Both the position numbers and the translations under genes were made by a program. From the NCBI GenBank assembly GCA_019096065.1, contig JAGUCH010000004.1, forward strand, positions 4,650,001-4,714,000: a stretch of 64,000 nt of DNA, given 5' to 3'. Source of the DNA: Paracyclopina nana (Eukaryota; Arthropoda; Copepoda; Cyclopoida; Cyclopettidae). This document shows positions 54,049-63,796 of this stretch, piece after piece. The notes under the pieces were generated by a model that was given only the letters and a program-made list of their open reading frames with translations, was not told where the DNA came from and did no database searches. The first letter of the stretch is position 1, and every line of letters starts with the position of its first letter.

Positions 54049-57000
54049 TAGCAAGCCACCAGAGATCTGTAAGTAAACGTACTGCAAAGGTGGCTTCCAT
54101 CATCCTATCTATGACGGATCACGAAGGGCATGAAGTGTATTCCAATAAAACTCTGCATCGCATCAAATCAAAAAAGTGCCCAAAAATCTCCTTGCCATTT
54201 CAACAAAAAGTTATTTTTCCGATTGTTCCAGTTTTAGTATCCAATCCATTTAGCCCACAGGATTGCATCAAAGTCAATGCCTTGCTGGACACGGGAAGTG
54301 AAGTGACCCTTATAACTGAGCACCTAGCGGATGCTTTACACCTGGAAGGAAGTCACGAGATTCAAAATCTGCAGTTTGTTGGCACAGGAGCTAAGTTTCA
54401 ATCTAAGTCAGTTATTATTAATATGAAACCTGTTGCAGACATACCTAATCACCCTCAAGAAGTTTATCAAATACCAGTCAACACTTTGCCTAGCCTACAA
54501 CCTAACATGAAGCTACCACCTATAAAACTTCTCCAGGAAAAATTCGAATATCTCCAAAAATTCCCCTTTCCACCATATGCTAAGGGACCTCCTGACGTTT
54601 TGGTTGGCCAGGACAACTTCAATTTGCTGTGCTGCTTACACTCCACTACTGGACCTTCACCAGGCGACCCCATTTACCAGTTGACGAGACTTGGACACAT
54701 AGTATCCTATTCAGAAACTAAACAAAAGGTTCTAATTGTTTCATCTATTACAGAAGAAGTTCAATGCTGCAGCAGTGCTCCTCCTTATGATGCGCTCAAG
54801 GCTCTGTATGCTCTTGAGGACTACTCCACTAAAGACTTCAACAAACCACTTAGTGTCAATGAGCAACGAGCCATCGAACTTTTATCGCAAACTGAACAAC
54901 TACCTTCTGGAGAATACGTGGTCCCAGCATTGTGGAAACCAGGCGAGCCCAACTTCAAATCCAACTACCTCGAAATCAAGTCGGACACAGACGGTGTAGT
55001 GAGAAGACTCAAAAACACTAGTGAACAAGCGTACCGCAAAGCATGCGAGGAGCTTGTTGAGTGGCTCAAGTTGGGATTCATCAGAATATTGGGACCTCAA
55101 GACGATCTGTTCATTGGAAGGTTCCTGGCTTGGCTGTTGGTCAAACGCTTAGACAAACCTAGCATGCCGATCAGAATTGTTTTTGATGGAACACGCAAAT
55201 CCAGAGATGGAAAGTCCCTTAATGATGCACTGCTGCCTGGCCCAAAACTTCAGACCGAATGTCTCGATATCATACTGATGGCAAGGGAGAACCCAGTGTG
55301 CTTCACGGCTGATATAAGCAAAATGTATCTGAGATTCAAACTCAAGCCTGAAGATAGAAAGTTTCATAGGTTCACCTGGGAGGACAAAGCTTATGAGTTT
55401 TTGTCAGTGCCGTTTGGAACTACTTCCGCCCCCTGCATGGCTATTTATTGTTTACAACTACATGCAGACAAATACAAAGCCACGATGCCAAAAGCCCATC
55501 AACTAATCAAAAAGTCACTTTACGTTGATGACTTGATCGCCTCTGTTGAGGACGCGGAGGAATTCAAGCAGGTATCAAGTGATTTAATTACTATAATGAA
55601 TGATGCAGGTCTCCCCTTACGTAAATGGACATGCTCGGACCCAACGGCTCTACAGCACATCCCAGAAGATTGGAGAGCCTCCAAATATCACGTTACATCG
55701 ACCTTGGAGGACACGAAGGCCCTGGGAATGTGGATTAATCAACAAGAAGATGCCATAGTCTTTCAAAAACCGCCTTACGACACGTTTCAAAGTAAACCAA
55801 TCACTCTAAGATCAATGGTCAGGTATACGCCACGGTTGTTTGACATATTGGGTCTTATCACCCCTGTAACACTACCTGCCAAACTATTAATCCAGTCTGC
55901 TTGCGCTTTAAGATCAACACTGAGTTTGACTTGGGATACTGAATTAAAGACAATCGAGACGGACGACGCCAATGCCATAATCAAAAAATGGAATGAGTAC
56001 GTAATGGACTTGGAGGACCTACCAAAGATCATGATCCCGAGAGCGGTAAGACGCGGTCCTACGACCTCCAGAATTCTTCACATCTTCACAGACGCAAGTG
56101 ATGCCGCCTATGCAGCATGCGCGTACATTGCGTGCAAATACGAAGATGGAACAATTGTTGCAGCTTTATTGATGGCCAGACACAAACTTTGCCCATTGAA
56201 TGAAACTAGGTCAATACCTGAAAAGGAACTGATGGGTTCAGTCCTGGGAGCAAGGATGGCAGTCCACATCAAGCAACTCTATAGCAAGATTACTGGGGTT
56301 TTTCTGTGGACTGACTCCAGAGTCGTCGTCACATGGTTATCTAAACCTGCTCGAAATTACAAAATGTTTGTGGGCAGGCGCGTTTCAGAAATATTCGAAC
56401 TGACGCATCAATTCCCGTGGAGACATGTCAAAGGCCCAATTAACCCAGCAGATAAACCCACGAGAGGCATAAAGGCCGCTGACCTTGCTGACGACGCGCT
56501 ATGGTGGAATGGACCAGGCTTCATACAAGGACCTGAAGAACACTACCCAAATGAACAACTTCAGCTCACCAATGACGATGTCGCAGCAGCACAACAAGCA
56601 GAAAAGAAATCACTCGTAAGTTCTGTCTTTGTCAGGGGAGGAGAAGAAGAGGTCCCAAGACACTTGATCCCCACCAAACACCAGAAGGCCACATGGAAAA
56701 TCTGGAAAGCTTCGCAGCTCCCCATCAACATCAACACAAACAGGTACAAAGACACCATTACAAAGATGGCGTATCTTCTTAGGTGGAGACGAATAGCCTG
56801 CAAAAAGCTAGGGCTGACCGTGACGGGAGTAGTCCCTGGGCCTACAGAACGATCCAGAGCTGAGAGTATTTTGGTGGGATCCTTCCAAATCAAAGAATTT
56901 GAGCTTGAAATCAAATTTCTCCATCAACACAAAAAATGGCCGAAAGTTTCGCAACTCGCTGCCCTGAATGCATTCATAGGGCACCATGGAGAAATCAGAA

Positions 57001-58532
57001 TGAGAGGGCGAACCTACAAAGGTGAACCCACATGGATAGGGCGGAACAGGTTGGTCATTCCAGACTCCTTGGCAGTACAAGTATGTGAACAGATTCACCA
57101 AGACATGGGACATGGATACGGGATTGTCACCATGACTGCTAAGCTGCAAGAGAATTATTATGTTCGAAGAGCAGCCCCGATCTTTCGCAAGTTATGCAGG
57201 TCATGCTGGAGATGTGTAGTGTCTCAGGCCAAGATTGCCCAACAGGTCATGGCACCGCTGCCTTCAAACTTCTTGATAACCGCGTCAGAAATGTTCCCAT
57301 TCAAACGAATCTCTATAGACTTTGCAGGCCCGTTCAAGATCAAGTTCAACAGGGGCAACATCAAAGTCTGGATATTCTTGGCCCTATGTCAGGATTCAAA
57401 AGCCATCCATACAGAAGTGGTTCTGGATATGACAGCGACGGCGCTAAAGAATGCTCTGGATAGGATGACTGCTAGAACAGGAGTGCCAATGTACATCCGT
57501 AGTGACCAAGGAGCAAATTTAAAAAAGGTACGGTCAGAACTTCTTCATAACCCCAGGCACAATGAATTGGTGGAAAAGCTGAGCCAAGTCCAATGGGACG
57601 AACTGAGAAAGAGCGCACTGGAAATAGGCGTGGCAGACTGGAGGCTGGCCCCGCCCTACGGCCCCAACTGCAACGGCCTCGCTGAAGCGGCTATTAAAAA
57701 CTGGAAAAAGGCCATGTACAAGGTCGCGGGTGAAACATTGATGTCATTCGACGAATTTAGGACCTTAGCAAAAAGAGCGGAAGCCATAGTGAATGGAAGA
57801 CCAATAGGCAACATGGATGGTCACATCATTACTCCCAATCACTTCCTAACGAGGGGGCCAGGAGGGGAACTACTTCCAACAATCAACCCTGACGACATTA
57901 GTTCCTTGCCTAAAAGGTATGCAACCATCGAAAAATGTCTCCAAGAGCTTTGGTCGTATTGGATCAAAGGTTGGCTCGTAAGAGTCCAAAAGCTTCCGAA
58001 GTGGAGAAACTTCGTCAGGAACCTCAAGGTGGGTGATCCCGTCGTCATGATAGACCCTCGTCAACATGCTAAAAGAGGCTCGTGGCAATTGGGAGTGATT
58101 GACAAAGTATACTACAATGCTGACGGACTTGTCAGAAGGACAGTTGTCAAATATGCTGTCACTGAGATCAACAAAAAGAAGGAGGAATATGTCGCCTTCC
58201 GCTACAAGGAGAGACCAATCCAACATCTCATACCCATGCCAATCCTTGAAGAAGAGGACCAAGCTCCTGTAGAGGACAGACTCACTGTCACCAATGAACT
58301 CGCTGACCCTGACGGCGTCACCGACTTGGACGAGATTCCTCTTGTAGAAGAATACTCTCCCAGCTATGAAGAAGAAGAAGAACTCGAAATGGACCAAGAA
58401 GCTCAACTCCCAAGTCTACTTAATCTGCCAGGGCTATACTTGGAGCCTCCAGAAGAAGACGACTTTGCTCACGGACCCATCGCTTCAAGAACAAGAGCCC
58501 AGAGAAAGATGCCGCAGCCAGTGCTGAGCTGA
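54045..58532 (+). CDS. pol: BEL/Pao Pol polyprotein (protease, RT, RNase H, integrase)
   Basis: About 1495 codons after the frameshift. The open frame extends back to 53754 under gag, but that part is a shadow. Aspartic protease: ALLDTGSEVTLI, active-site DTGS at about 54285-54299. Reverse transcriptase: FTADISKMY with the first Asp near 55310 and the YVDDL catalytic box at 55521-55535. RNase H: HIFTDASDAAYA near 56080-56110, with TDSRVVVTWL further on. Integrase: zinc-binding IHQDMGHG and CRSCWRC, then the DDE residues in SIDFAGPF (about 57311), RSDQGAN (about 57499) and NGLAEAAIK (about 57672). A DUF5641-type C-terminal domain (LKVGDPVVMI, GVIDKVYYNADGLVR) follows, then an acidic tail. All catalytic residues that can be checked are present. 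Confidence 0.94.
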   Translation: MIASHQRSVSKRTAKVASIILSMTDHEGHEVYSNKTLHRIKSKKCPKISLPFQQKVIFPIVPVLVSNPFSPQDCIKVNALLDTGSEVTLITEHLADALHLEGSHEIQNLQFVGTGAKFQSKSVIINMKPVADIPNHPQEVYQIPVNTLPSLQPNMKLPPIKLLQEKFEYLQKFPFPPYAKGPPDVLVGQDNFNLLCCLHSTTGPSPGDPIYQLTRLGHIVSYSETKQKVLIVSSITEEVQCCSSAPPYDALKALYALEDYSTKDFNKPLSVNEQRAIELLSQTEQLPSGEYVVPALWKPGEPNFKSNYLEIKSDTDGVVRRLKNTSEQAYRKACEELVEWLKLGFIRILGPQDDLFIGRFLAWLLVKRLDKPSMPIRIVFDGTRKSRDGKSLNDALLPGPKLQTECLDIILMARENPVCFTADISKMYLRFKLKPEDRKFHRFTWEDKAYEFLSVPFGTTSAPCMAIYCLQLHADKYKATMPKAHQLIKKSLYVDDLIASVEDAEEFKQVSSDLITIMNDAGLPLRKWTCSDPTALQHIPEDWRASKYHVTSTLEDTKALGMWINQQEDAIVFQKPPYDTFQSKPITLRSMVRYTPRLFDILGLITPVTLPAKLLIQSACALRSTLSLTWDTELKTIETDDANAIIKKWNEYVMDLEDLPKIMIPRAVRRGPTTSRILHIFTDASDAAYAACAYIACKYEDGTIVAALLMARHKLCPLNETRSIPEKELMGSVLGARMAVHIKQLYSKITGVFLWTDSRVVVTWLSKPARNYKMFVGRRVSEIFELTHQFPWRHVKGPINPADKPTRGIKAADLADDALWWNGPGFIQGPEEHYPNEQLQLTNDDVAAAQQAEKKSLVSSVFVRGGEEEVPRHLIPTKHQKATWKIWKASQLPININTNRYKDTITKMAYLLRWRRIACKKLGLTVTGVVPGPTERSRAESILVGSFQIKEFELEIKFLHQHKKWPKVSQLAALNAFIGHHGEIRMRGRTYKGEPTWIGRNRLVIPDSLAVQVCEQIHQDMGHGYGIVTMTAKLQENYYVRRAAPIFRKLCRSCWRCVVSQAKIAQQVMAPLPSNFLITASEMFPFKRISIDFAGPFKIKFNRGNIKVWIFLALCQDSKAIHTEVVLDMTATALKNALDRMTARTGVPMYIRSDQGANLKKVRSELLHNPRHNELVEKLSQVQWDELRKSALEIGVADWRLAPPYGPNCNGLAEAAIKNWKKAMYKVAGETLMSFDEFRTLAKRAEAIVNGRPIGNMDGHIITPNHFLTRGPGGELLPTINPDDISSLPKRYATIEKCLQELWSYWIKGWLVRVQKLPKWRNFVRNLKVGDPVVMIDPRQHAKRGSWQLGVIDKVYYNADGLVRRTVVKYAVTEINKKKEEYVAFRYKERPIQHLIPMPILEEEDQAPVEDRLTVTNELADPDGVTDLDEIPLVEEYSPSYEEEEELEMDQEAQLPSLLNLPGLYLEPPEEDDFAHGPIASRTRAQRKMPQPVLS

Positions 58533-58919
58533 ACGTACTGTACACACGATTTTATGCATTAATCTAGTTTTTATTGTACATATCATGGTTGTATATCGGT
58601 CATTTAAAAATCTTTAGCAAAGGGCTGCGTCACCTTGGTCACGCAACCTAGCACTACTGCTACCAAATGGCTGAGTCAACGTTTTTACTCATCAAAACGG
58701 AAAATAAACAGTTCCATTTTCATTCTCAACAAGTAAGGTTGTCTTTTCGATCACCGCTGAAAGTTAATTTTTCACCGCTGGTTCAAGAGCAATTAAATTT
58801 AATTGTCGCGCAAAAATTAGGTGCAACAATCTCGTCAAACAACAAGTCGTTTCCGGTCCCTCTTTCAGAATCGTTCGGAAAATTATCTTGGACAACAATC
58901 GAAAAATTCCGGTGCCATC

Positions 58920-61900
58920 ATGAGCAAAAAGGAGCAAGATCGGTCACCATCACCGACCCCGGGGACATCAGGTATCCTAATAACGAATATAAAGACCCAG
59001 CGGTCAACCAAGCCCGATCCAGAGGCCCTCATAGTCAATGTAGACTCGAATTGCGAGTTTAGCTCTGATGACGACATGGCTGCGAAGCCTGCGTTATCCC
59101 CAAAATTTAGAGCAAGTAGGGCTGCGAAGCCAAGTGAAAAGAAAATGAGGAGCAGGAGCTTGGGGGGGCCGCTGGCAACACGCACACGGAGTACTTCGAG
59201 GCCCACAAGAGCTGATCCATGGAAAGATCTAACAAATCGATCCAGACCAATTGTGCCAAGAACACCGGCGGCGACTAGGGATGGGGGGATGGCACGAATG
59301 AGATGCCATGGCAAGGTCGACATCGACCTCATGTCCCTTTCATCGGTGACATCCTATGACTCTAGTGTCATGGAGGTAGATGGCGATGACCTGGAAATTA
59401 GGGCTGATAGCGGTATTCTGGTTGGTAGGAAAATTCCCCATCAACTCCTTGAAAAGTTGATGGCTAACACGTACATCATTAACCCTCACTCTTGGTCTTC
59501 AACAATTAAGGCTACGTTTTCTAAAATCAACTTCAATGCTACTGCAGGTTCTCAACCACCACTGGACGAGCATCTCCAACAAGCGTTCAAGGCTGAGGTC
59601 AGAAGACTGCTGGGAGTCAATGAATGTGTGTTCTACAACCACCTGCTCACCATGGATCCGGAGGAAGCCGCCAAACTCTACCGAAGGGGCGACACTTTCC
59701 TAGCCAGCGAGGCCGCTGACTATGGCAGCGATGCCTCGGCAGTCGACAATGTCGTCAAATCTCTGAAGGCCATCTACAAGGAGATTTATCGCCTCACCAA
59801 CCTGATCTCTGGCAGCCCTCCATTGAGCGTCATGGCCGTCACCCACAAAGAGTTCTTCTTTGTCATCATGGCTCACACCCATGGAGAGATTGGAAGCCTG
59901 AGGATGCCTCTCTACATCAATCCCCTCACCGAAGAAGAAAAGGCCGTCGCCAAAGCCACCCTGGACCGGCTGCTTGACCTGGCCAAAGATGCGGCTGCCA
60001 TTTCTATGGGAGCAAGTGCTCGCGCAGCCTCCGTCCAAGAAGAAGGCATGGAGACAATCAGAGCACTACTGCAAATGTTCTCTGAACACGGCCAACCTCA
60101 AGTGGTCTCCATTCTGCTGCGCAACTTTAAGCAACTGGCAGAAGGCAAGCCTGCCGAGGCTGTACAAGCATTCGCCAACGCCAGGTTCCCGGATGACGAC
60201 ACGCTGGCAGATGCCTACGAGGGAATTCACCCGATTGGAACGAGGCCATTGCAAGCCTACCCTGAAAAGGCTGCAAACACTCACTTCAAAAAGAATGAGT
60301 GCCCGAAAGCACAGTTCTTGGCTGACACCAACAACTCCGTCCACACCCAGAGGCTCATCAACTTTCCGGCCTCAGTGGAATGCAAACATGATCCTTGTAA
60401 GTTTTACTTTGATGTCATTCATCCATCGGATCTCCACAATATGGACACTGAGTCGAGCCTCCTCGCCAACTACCCTGCCTCTCAAGCAAAAGTTGATGCC
60501 GCGCTAAGGAAGGGCAACCTGGATTGTAGCACTACTGCAACTGCGGAGACCTACAACATCACTAGGGAGACCACCAAGGCAGAACTAGACATCATCCTGG
60601 CACAGTCTGACTTTCTCCATATTGCAAGCGCCACGCAGCAATGCACAGTCCTCTTCACTCCGTGGACTCAGTCTGAAATGGATCGAAGGCAAACTGGAGG
60701 TGAGCCAAATAACGGTTTTACAACCATATCCTTCGGCACCATCACAGGCAAAGTCATTGTTGTGCACTGCAACTATCTTGGAGAAGGATACCAGCCGGAG
60801 CTGGAAATCCCGGATCAACTGGTTGGACTACTCCAAAACAAGCAAGTCGTCAAGGCTGGATTTGGCCTCGCCAACGAGTCTAGACTCAAGTCTCTTGGCA
60901 TTACCGTGGTCAACGTGGTGGATCTCTCCAATCTGGTGGTGCTTGCGTATCCTCAAGTTGGCCAAGACCCTGCGCAGATGAACAACTCCATCACCTACTT
61001 CTTGGCAAAAGCCAAAGCGGGATTCGTGCCATATATGAATAAATCAGCACGAAGAGCCTCCAGAAAGTCGTCCAAAAGATCAACCGGCTCCTCCCCAATA
61101 ACTCCCAAGAAAATTGAAGGTGCCAACGTCCACCTGTTCCCGGACACTGATGACTTCTCTGCGGACTACTCCCAATGGCATCAAAACATGAAGAGGTACG
61201 TGACGGTATACCATCATGCCTGCTTTGGGATTGTGGTCAAATTGGCCTTGAGATCGGTCCAACAGGCCAAGCTTGGCAAAGATGTCAACATCATGCCGTA
61301 CATCCAATGGATTTACAGCCTTGTAGAAGGTCAGCCCCGATTCGGAGTTCAAGGCAAGTCCGTCAACATGATGCCAACTCCATTTGGACGTGATCCAGTC
61401 GAGGTTGTAAAACCGGGCATTTTGAATGCAGCTTGTTACTATCCACAAGCTCCCTCGACCTTCCTCAATGGTGGTAACGCGATCGTCAGATCGTTGGATC
61501 AATATGAAAGGGTAGTTGGCCTTGATCCCCATGGAATCGATGCTGCTTTCTCGCTGGAGCTGGAAAGAATAGTAGGACCACTGGCAAACATCGACTTCTT
61601 GTCAATCTTCAGAATGCTTTTCAGAAGAACACAGTCTACTATTCACCCATGCCCACACTGTGCCAGCTCCTCCCACTCCACGCCCACTCCCACCTGTCTG
61701 GAGATCGATCAAGTGTGCATCTACCCTCAATGCCTGGCCCGTGGACACAACATTGCAATGTGCCCAGTAGTTGTGCATCGCTGCAAAGAGTGCGGCAAAT
61801 TGGGCCATAGACCTGCCCACCACAAGAAGCCCATGCCACAATTGGTTATGGAATTTCTCTATGCTGCACTACTGCACTTCTACATGTTCAGAGTCCTCAT

Positions 61901-62021
61901 CAACTGCAACATCAGATTCGTCTACCAGGACTTTCAAGAAGGACGCTACCAAGTCATGGATGTCAACCATCACGAAGGCCTAGATCTCGCTAAGCTCCCT
62001 GCAAAGCCCTTTCAAATCTGA
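58920..62021 (+). CDS. Third retrotransposon ORF: degenerate exonuclease-like domain plus zinc knuckles
   Basis: ORF of 1033 aa in the env position; the in-frame GTG at 58821 is ignored. The N-terminal ~130 residues are basic and Ser/Arg-rich. A helical middle region (about 180-450) has no recognised family. Residues about 560-780 resemble a DEDD 3'-5' exonuclease (RNase D/WRN type). A buried strand GKVIVVHCNYLG is followed by LEIPDQLVGLLQNKQVVKAG, GLANESRLKSLGI, VVDLSNLV, and a final SQWHQNMKRYVTVYHHA. The expected catalytic aspartates are replaced, so activity is unlikely. Near the C-terminus (about 910-965) are Cys/His motifs: CIYPQCLARGHNIAMC and CKECGKLGHRPAHH, the latter like the second Gag knuckle. 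I see no signal peptide and no envelope-like fusion region. It might be translated from a spliced subgenomic RNA using an acceptor ending at 58869 (CCCTCTTTCAG). The exonuclease link is my inference. Confidence 0.6.
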   Translation: MSKKEQDRSPSPTPGTSGILITNIKTQRSTKPDPEALIVNVDSNCEFSSDDDMAAKPALSPKFRASRAAKPSEKKMRSRSLGGPLATRTRSTSRPTRADPWKDLTNRSRPIVPRTPAATRDGGMARMRCHGKVDIDLMSLSSVTSYDSSVMEVDGDDLEIRADSGILVGRKIPHQLLEKLMANTYIINPHSWSSTIKATFSKINFNATAGSQPPLDEHLQQAFKAEVRRLLGVNECVFYNHLLTMDPEEAAKLYRRGDTFLASEAADYGSDASAVDNVVKSLKAIYKEIYRLTNLISGSPPLSVMAVTHKEFFFVIMAHTHGEIGSLRMPLYINPLTEEEKAVAKATLDRLLDLAKDAAAISMGASARAASVQEEGMETIRALLQMFSEHGQPQVVSILLRNFKQLAEGKPAEAVQAFANARFPDDDTLADAYEGIHPIGTRPLQAYPEKAANTHFKKNECPKAQFLADTNNSVHTQRLINFPASVECKHDPCKFYFDVIHPSDLHNMDTESSLLANYPASQAKVDAALRKGNLDCSTTATAETYNITRETTKAELDIILAQSDFLHIASATQQCTVLFTPWTQSEMDRRQTGGEPNNGFTTISFGTITGKVIVVHCNYLGEGYQPELEIPDQLVGLLQNKQVVKAGFGLANESRLKSLGITVVNVVDLSNLVVLAYPQVGQDPAQMNNSITYFLAKAKAGFVPYMNKSARRASRKSSKRSTGSSPITPKKIEGANVHLFPDTDDFSADYSQWHQNMKRYVTVYHHACFGIVVKLALRSVQQAKLGKDVNIMPYIQWIYSLVEGQPRFGVQGKSVNMMPTPFGRDPVEVVKPGILNAACYYPQAPSTFLNGGNAIVRSLDQYERVVGLDPHGIDAAFSLELERIVGPLANIDFLSIFRMLFRRTQSTIHPCPHCASSSHSTPTPTCLEIDQVCIYPQCLARGHNIAMCPVVVHRCKECGKLGHRPAHHKKPMPQLVMEFLYAALLHFYMFRVLINCNIRFVYQDFQEGRYQVMDVNHHEGLDLAKLPAKPFQI

Positions 62022-62031
62022 GGTCGCTAAT

Positions 62032-62049
62032 CGAGGAGGGGGCAGAATA
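62032..62049 (+). promoter_or_regulatory. Polypurine tract before the 3' LTR
   Basis: GAGGAGGGGGCAGAATA lies directly upstream of the 3' LTR, where plus-strand DNA synthesis is primed in LTR elements. Confidence 0.7.
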
Positions 62050-62366
62050 TGGTGCGGGTCACCTGCTACTTTTAGCTCTACAGCTCCCTCTGTCGCACAT
62101 CTATTATGCTCAGTATTTTGATATTTTCCTAGCTCAATAAAGTACAGTATATTTGCCGCCATCGCAGGAGTATCATCTCTTTTATGTATCAGGGACTTTG
62201 TGTATTTCTCTTTCATCACATATCAAGGACAAGTATACATTAGTTCATCAGGTTGCTTCTCTTGATCCACAGGAGTAGCCTTGTTTTTGGATCGCATCGC
62301 TGCTTCTTACCTGCAAGTAAGAAGGACACGTTTTACACTGTTTGCATTTTACAGTCTCGTGTGACA
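62050..62366 (+). repeat. 3' long terminal repeat (317 bp)
   Basis: Same length and, by eye, the same sequence as the 5' LTR (50523-50839). AATAAA is at 62136-62141. It is followed by the AGGCT target duplication. Confidence 0.95.
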
Positions 62367-63414
62367 AGGCTTTTAACAAAAGAATAACTTAAGAAAGTGA
62401 CTTTACTTTTCACTTTACATTGAATTTTCTGTTATATTGCTAGTTCTAGAATGGCACTGCTCCATTGTTTTAGTTTTTACTCACATTTTAAGGTTAAAAG
62501 GCTTTACAAATTGCAAAGCCTCAACTAAGTCAATCAGCAGTTCAATAAAATCAAGCTCATCCCAAAGGACTATTAAAAAATGAAAATTACCACTGAAAAA
62601 AATATTTTTCAACTAAATGATATTTGGATATTTTTCAAGACTATACAAAAATTAAAAATTTTTATGATGTAAATTTCTGTTTTTGTGACGCCCCTGCAGG
62701 CTGGCCGGTCAAGATTTCCACTTCTAATTGATTAACCGTTCTTATTCCTAAGGCAGCGAGTGAACTACGTACATCCAGCGCTTTAGGTACCTACTACTCA
62801 TACGTACCATGAAGGAGTAAAACAGCATGTTTTAAATTGACACAATATTGTCCAGTGTTTTTGAAGCAGCATCAGCAAAGAGAAAACATGGTCAAATTTG
62901 TTCTTTATACCAAATTTGGTCAAAAAAAGGTATTTAAAAAACACTAACATTATGCTAATTTGACAGCATTCTAATAAGAAGGTTTTTCAGAAAGGGGACA
63001 TAACCTATCGCTATCCTAAGATTCTTAATAATCTATGCTTTATTACACATGCGTGCACGAAAGTGTAGTGGTGAAGTAATTTAGAGGCATTAGCATTTTT
63101 ATCGTTGCAGCATATGATGCTCTTGGCAGGCCATTCAAAAAGTCTCATTACGAGGACGTTTGGCAACTAAACTCAGCCTTAGCACCTTCTGAGAATAACG
63201 CAGCCAAGTATGATCTATAGCCACTACTTTGGGATTGAGTATTAGAGAAATAAATAATGGCATGCAAAAAAGAATTGAAGAAACAGTTGATGCAAATCGA
63301 GATGGTTTTGAGGAAAAAAGGCTCAAAGCTCTTTTGCACCAAACAGTTGGGATCAGGGCTTGAAAGCATAGCTTTATTGGATGTCTGAATTGCGCATTCT
63401 TTAGCCTTTGTTTT
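62367..63414. other. Spacer right of the retrotransposon
   Basis: AT-rich sequence with no recognised gene. It starts with the right copy of the target duplication (62367-62371), carries the right arm of the flanking inverted repeat (62736-62792), and includes the 3'UTR of the leftward gene at 63415. Confidence 0.55.
62736..62792 (-). repeat. Right arm of the inverted repeat flanking the BEL/Pao insertion
   Basis: CCGTTCTTATTCCTAAGGCAG through TTTAGGTACCT is the inverted, shorter counterpart of 50369-50438. Without the retrotransposon the arms would be roughly 450 bp apart. Confidence 0.55.
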
Positions 63415-63796
63415 TCACACAATGCCATTCATTTCATCGCCAATATATGTATCACTCATAGCTAGATTGCGCTTGGGGGGAGGAACATCCACTTCCAACT
63501 CCTCCTTTTTATGCTTCAAATAACTTTGAAGGCATTCTTTCGGCAGCCACGATACCTACAAAGTAAATAACTTCCTGCAGAAAATCTACTAAAAATGTTG
63601 GAAATTCGATGTGGCCCTTACTGGAATTTTGACCGTGGTAATGTCAAATAGAGGCCAAGGCAATCGATATTTCCACCCATTCCTATTTCTCTTCTTCTCG
63701 GAATTGACATCATCGTGCAATACAAAGTTCTTCACCTGGTCGGAGCCCAGCTGGAAGCTCTCTAAAGTATCTAAGGCGCTGCCTCCTCCAACGTCT
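63415..63796 (-). CDS. Unrecognised protein, last two exons (partial)
   Basis: Two exons with clean splice signals: 63796-63622 (acceptor CATTATAG, donor GTAAGGGC) and 63555-63415 (acceptor TTTGTAG, stop TGA). They join in phase 0 to give the C-terminal 104 residues. The sequence includes LESFQLGSDQVKNFVLHDD, GWKYRLPWPLFDITTVKIP, VSWLPKECLQSYLKHKKEE, and an end with VPPPKRNLAMSDTYIGDE. It is charged and soluble-looking, without membrane spans. I do not recognise the family. The rest of the gene lies to the right of the window. Confidence 0.65.

Larger units (their letters stand above)
50523..62366 (+). mobile_element. Intact BEL/Pao LTR retrotransposon, 11.8 kb, with an extra 3' ORF
   Basis: The 317-bp LTRs (TGGTGCGGG...GTGTGACA) appear identical and are flanked by a perfect 5-bp duplication AGGCT. 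In order: 5' LTR, primer-binding site, gag (50911-54048), pol in the -1 frame (to 58532), a third long ORF (58920-62021), a purine-rich tract, and the 3' LTR. All three frames are open, so the copy looks recent and potentially active. The pol order (protease, reverse transcriptase with YVDD, RNase H, integrase with a DUF5641-like C-terminus) and DUF1759-like gag assign it to BEL/Pao. The length exceeds the usual 6-9 kb because of the third ORF. Confidence 0.96.

Noticed and set aside
58667..59062. 131-codon frame between pol and the third retrotransposon ORF
   Set aside because: It mostly overlaps the start of the longer ORF in another frame and has no recognisable domain.
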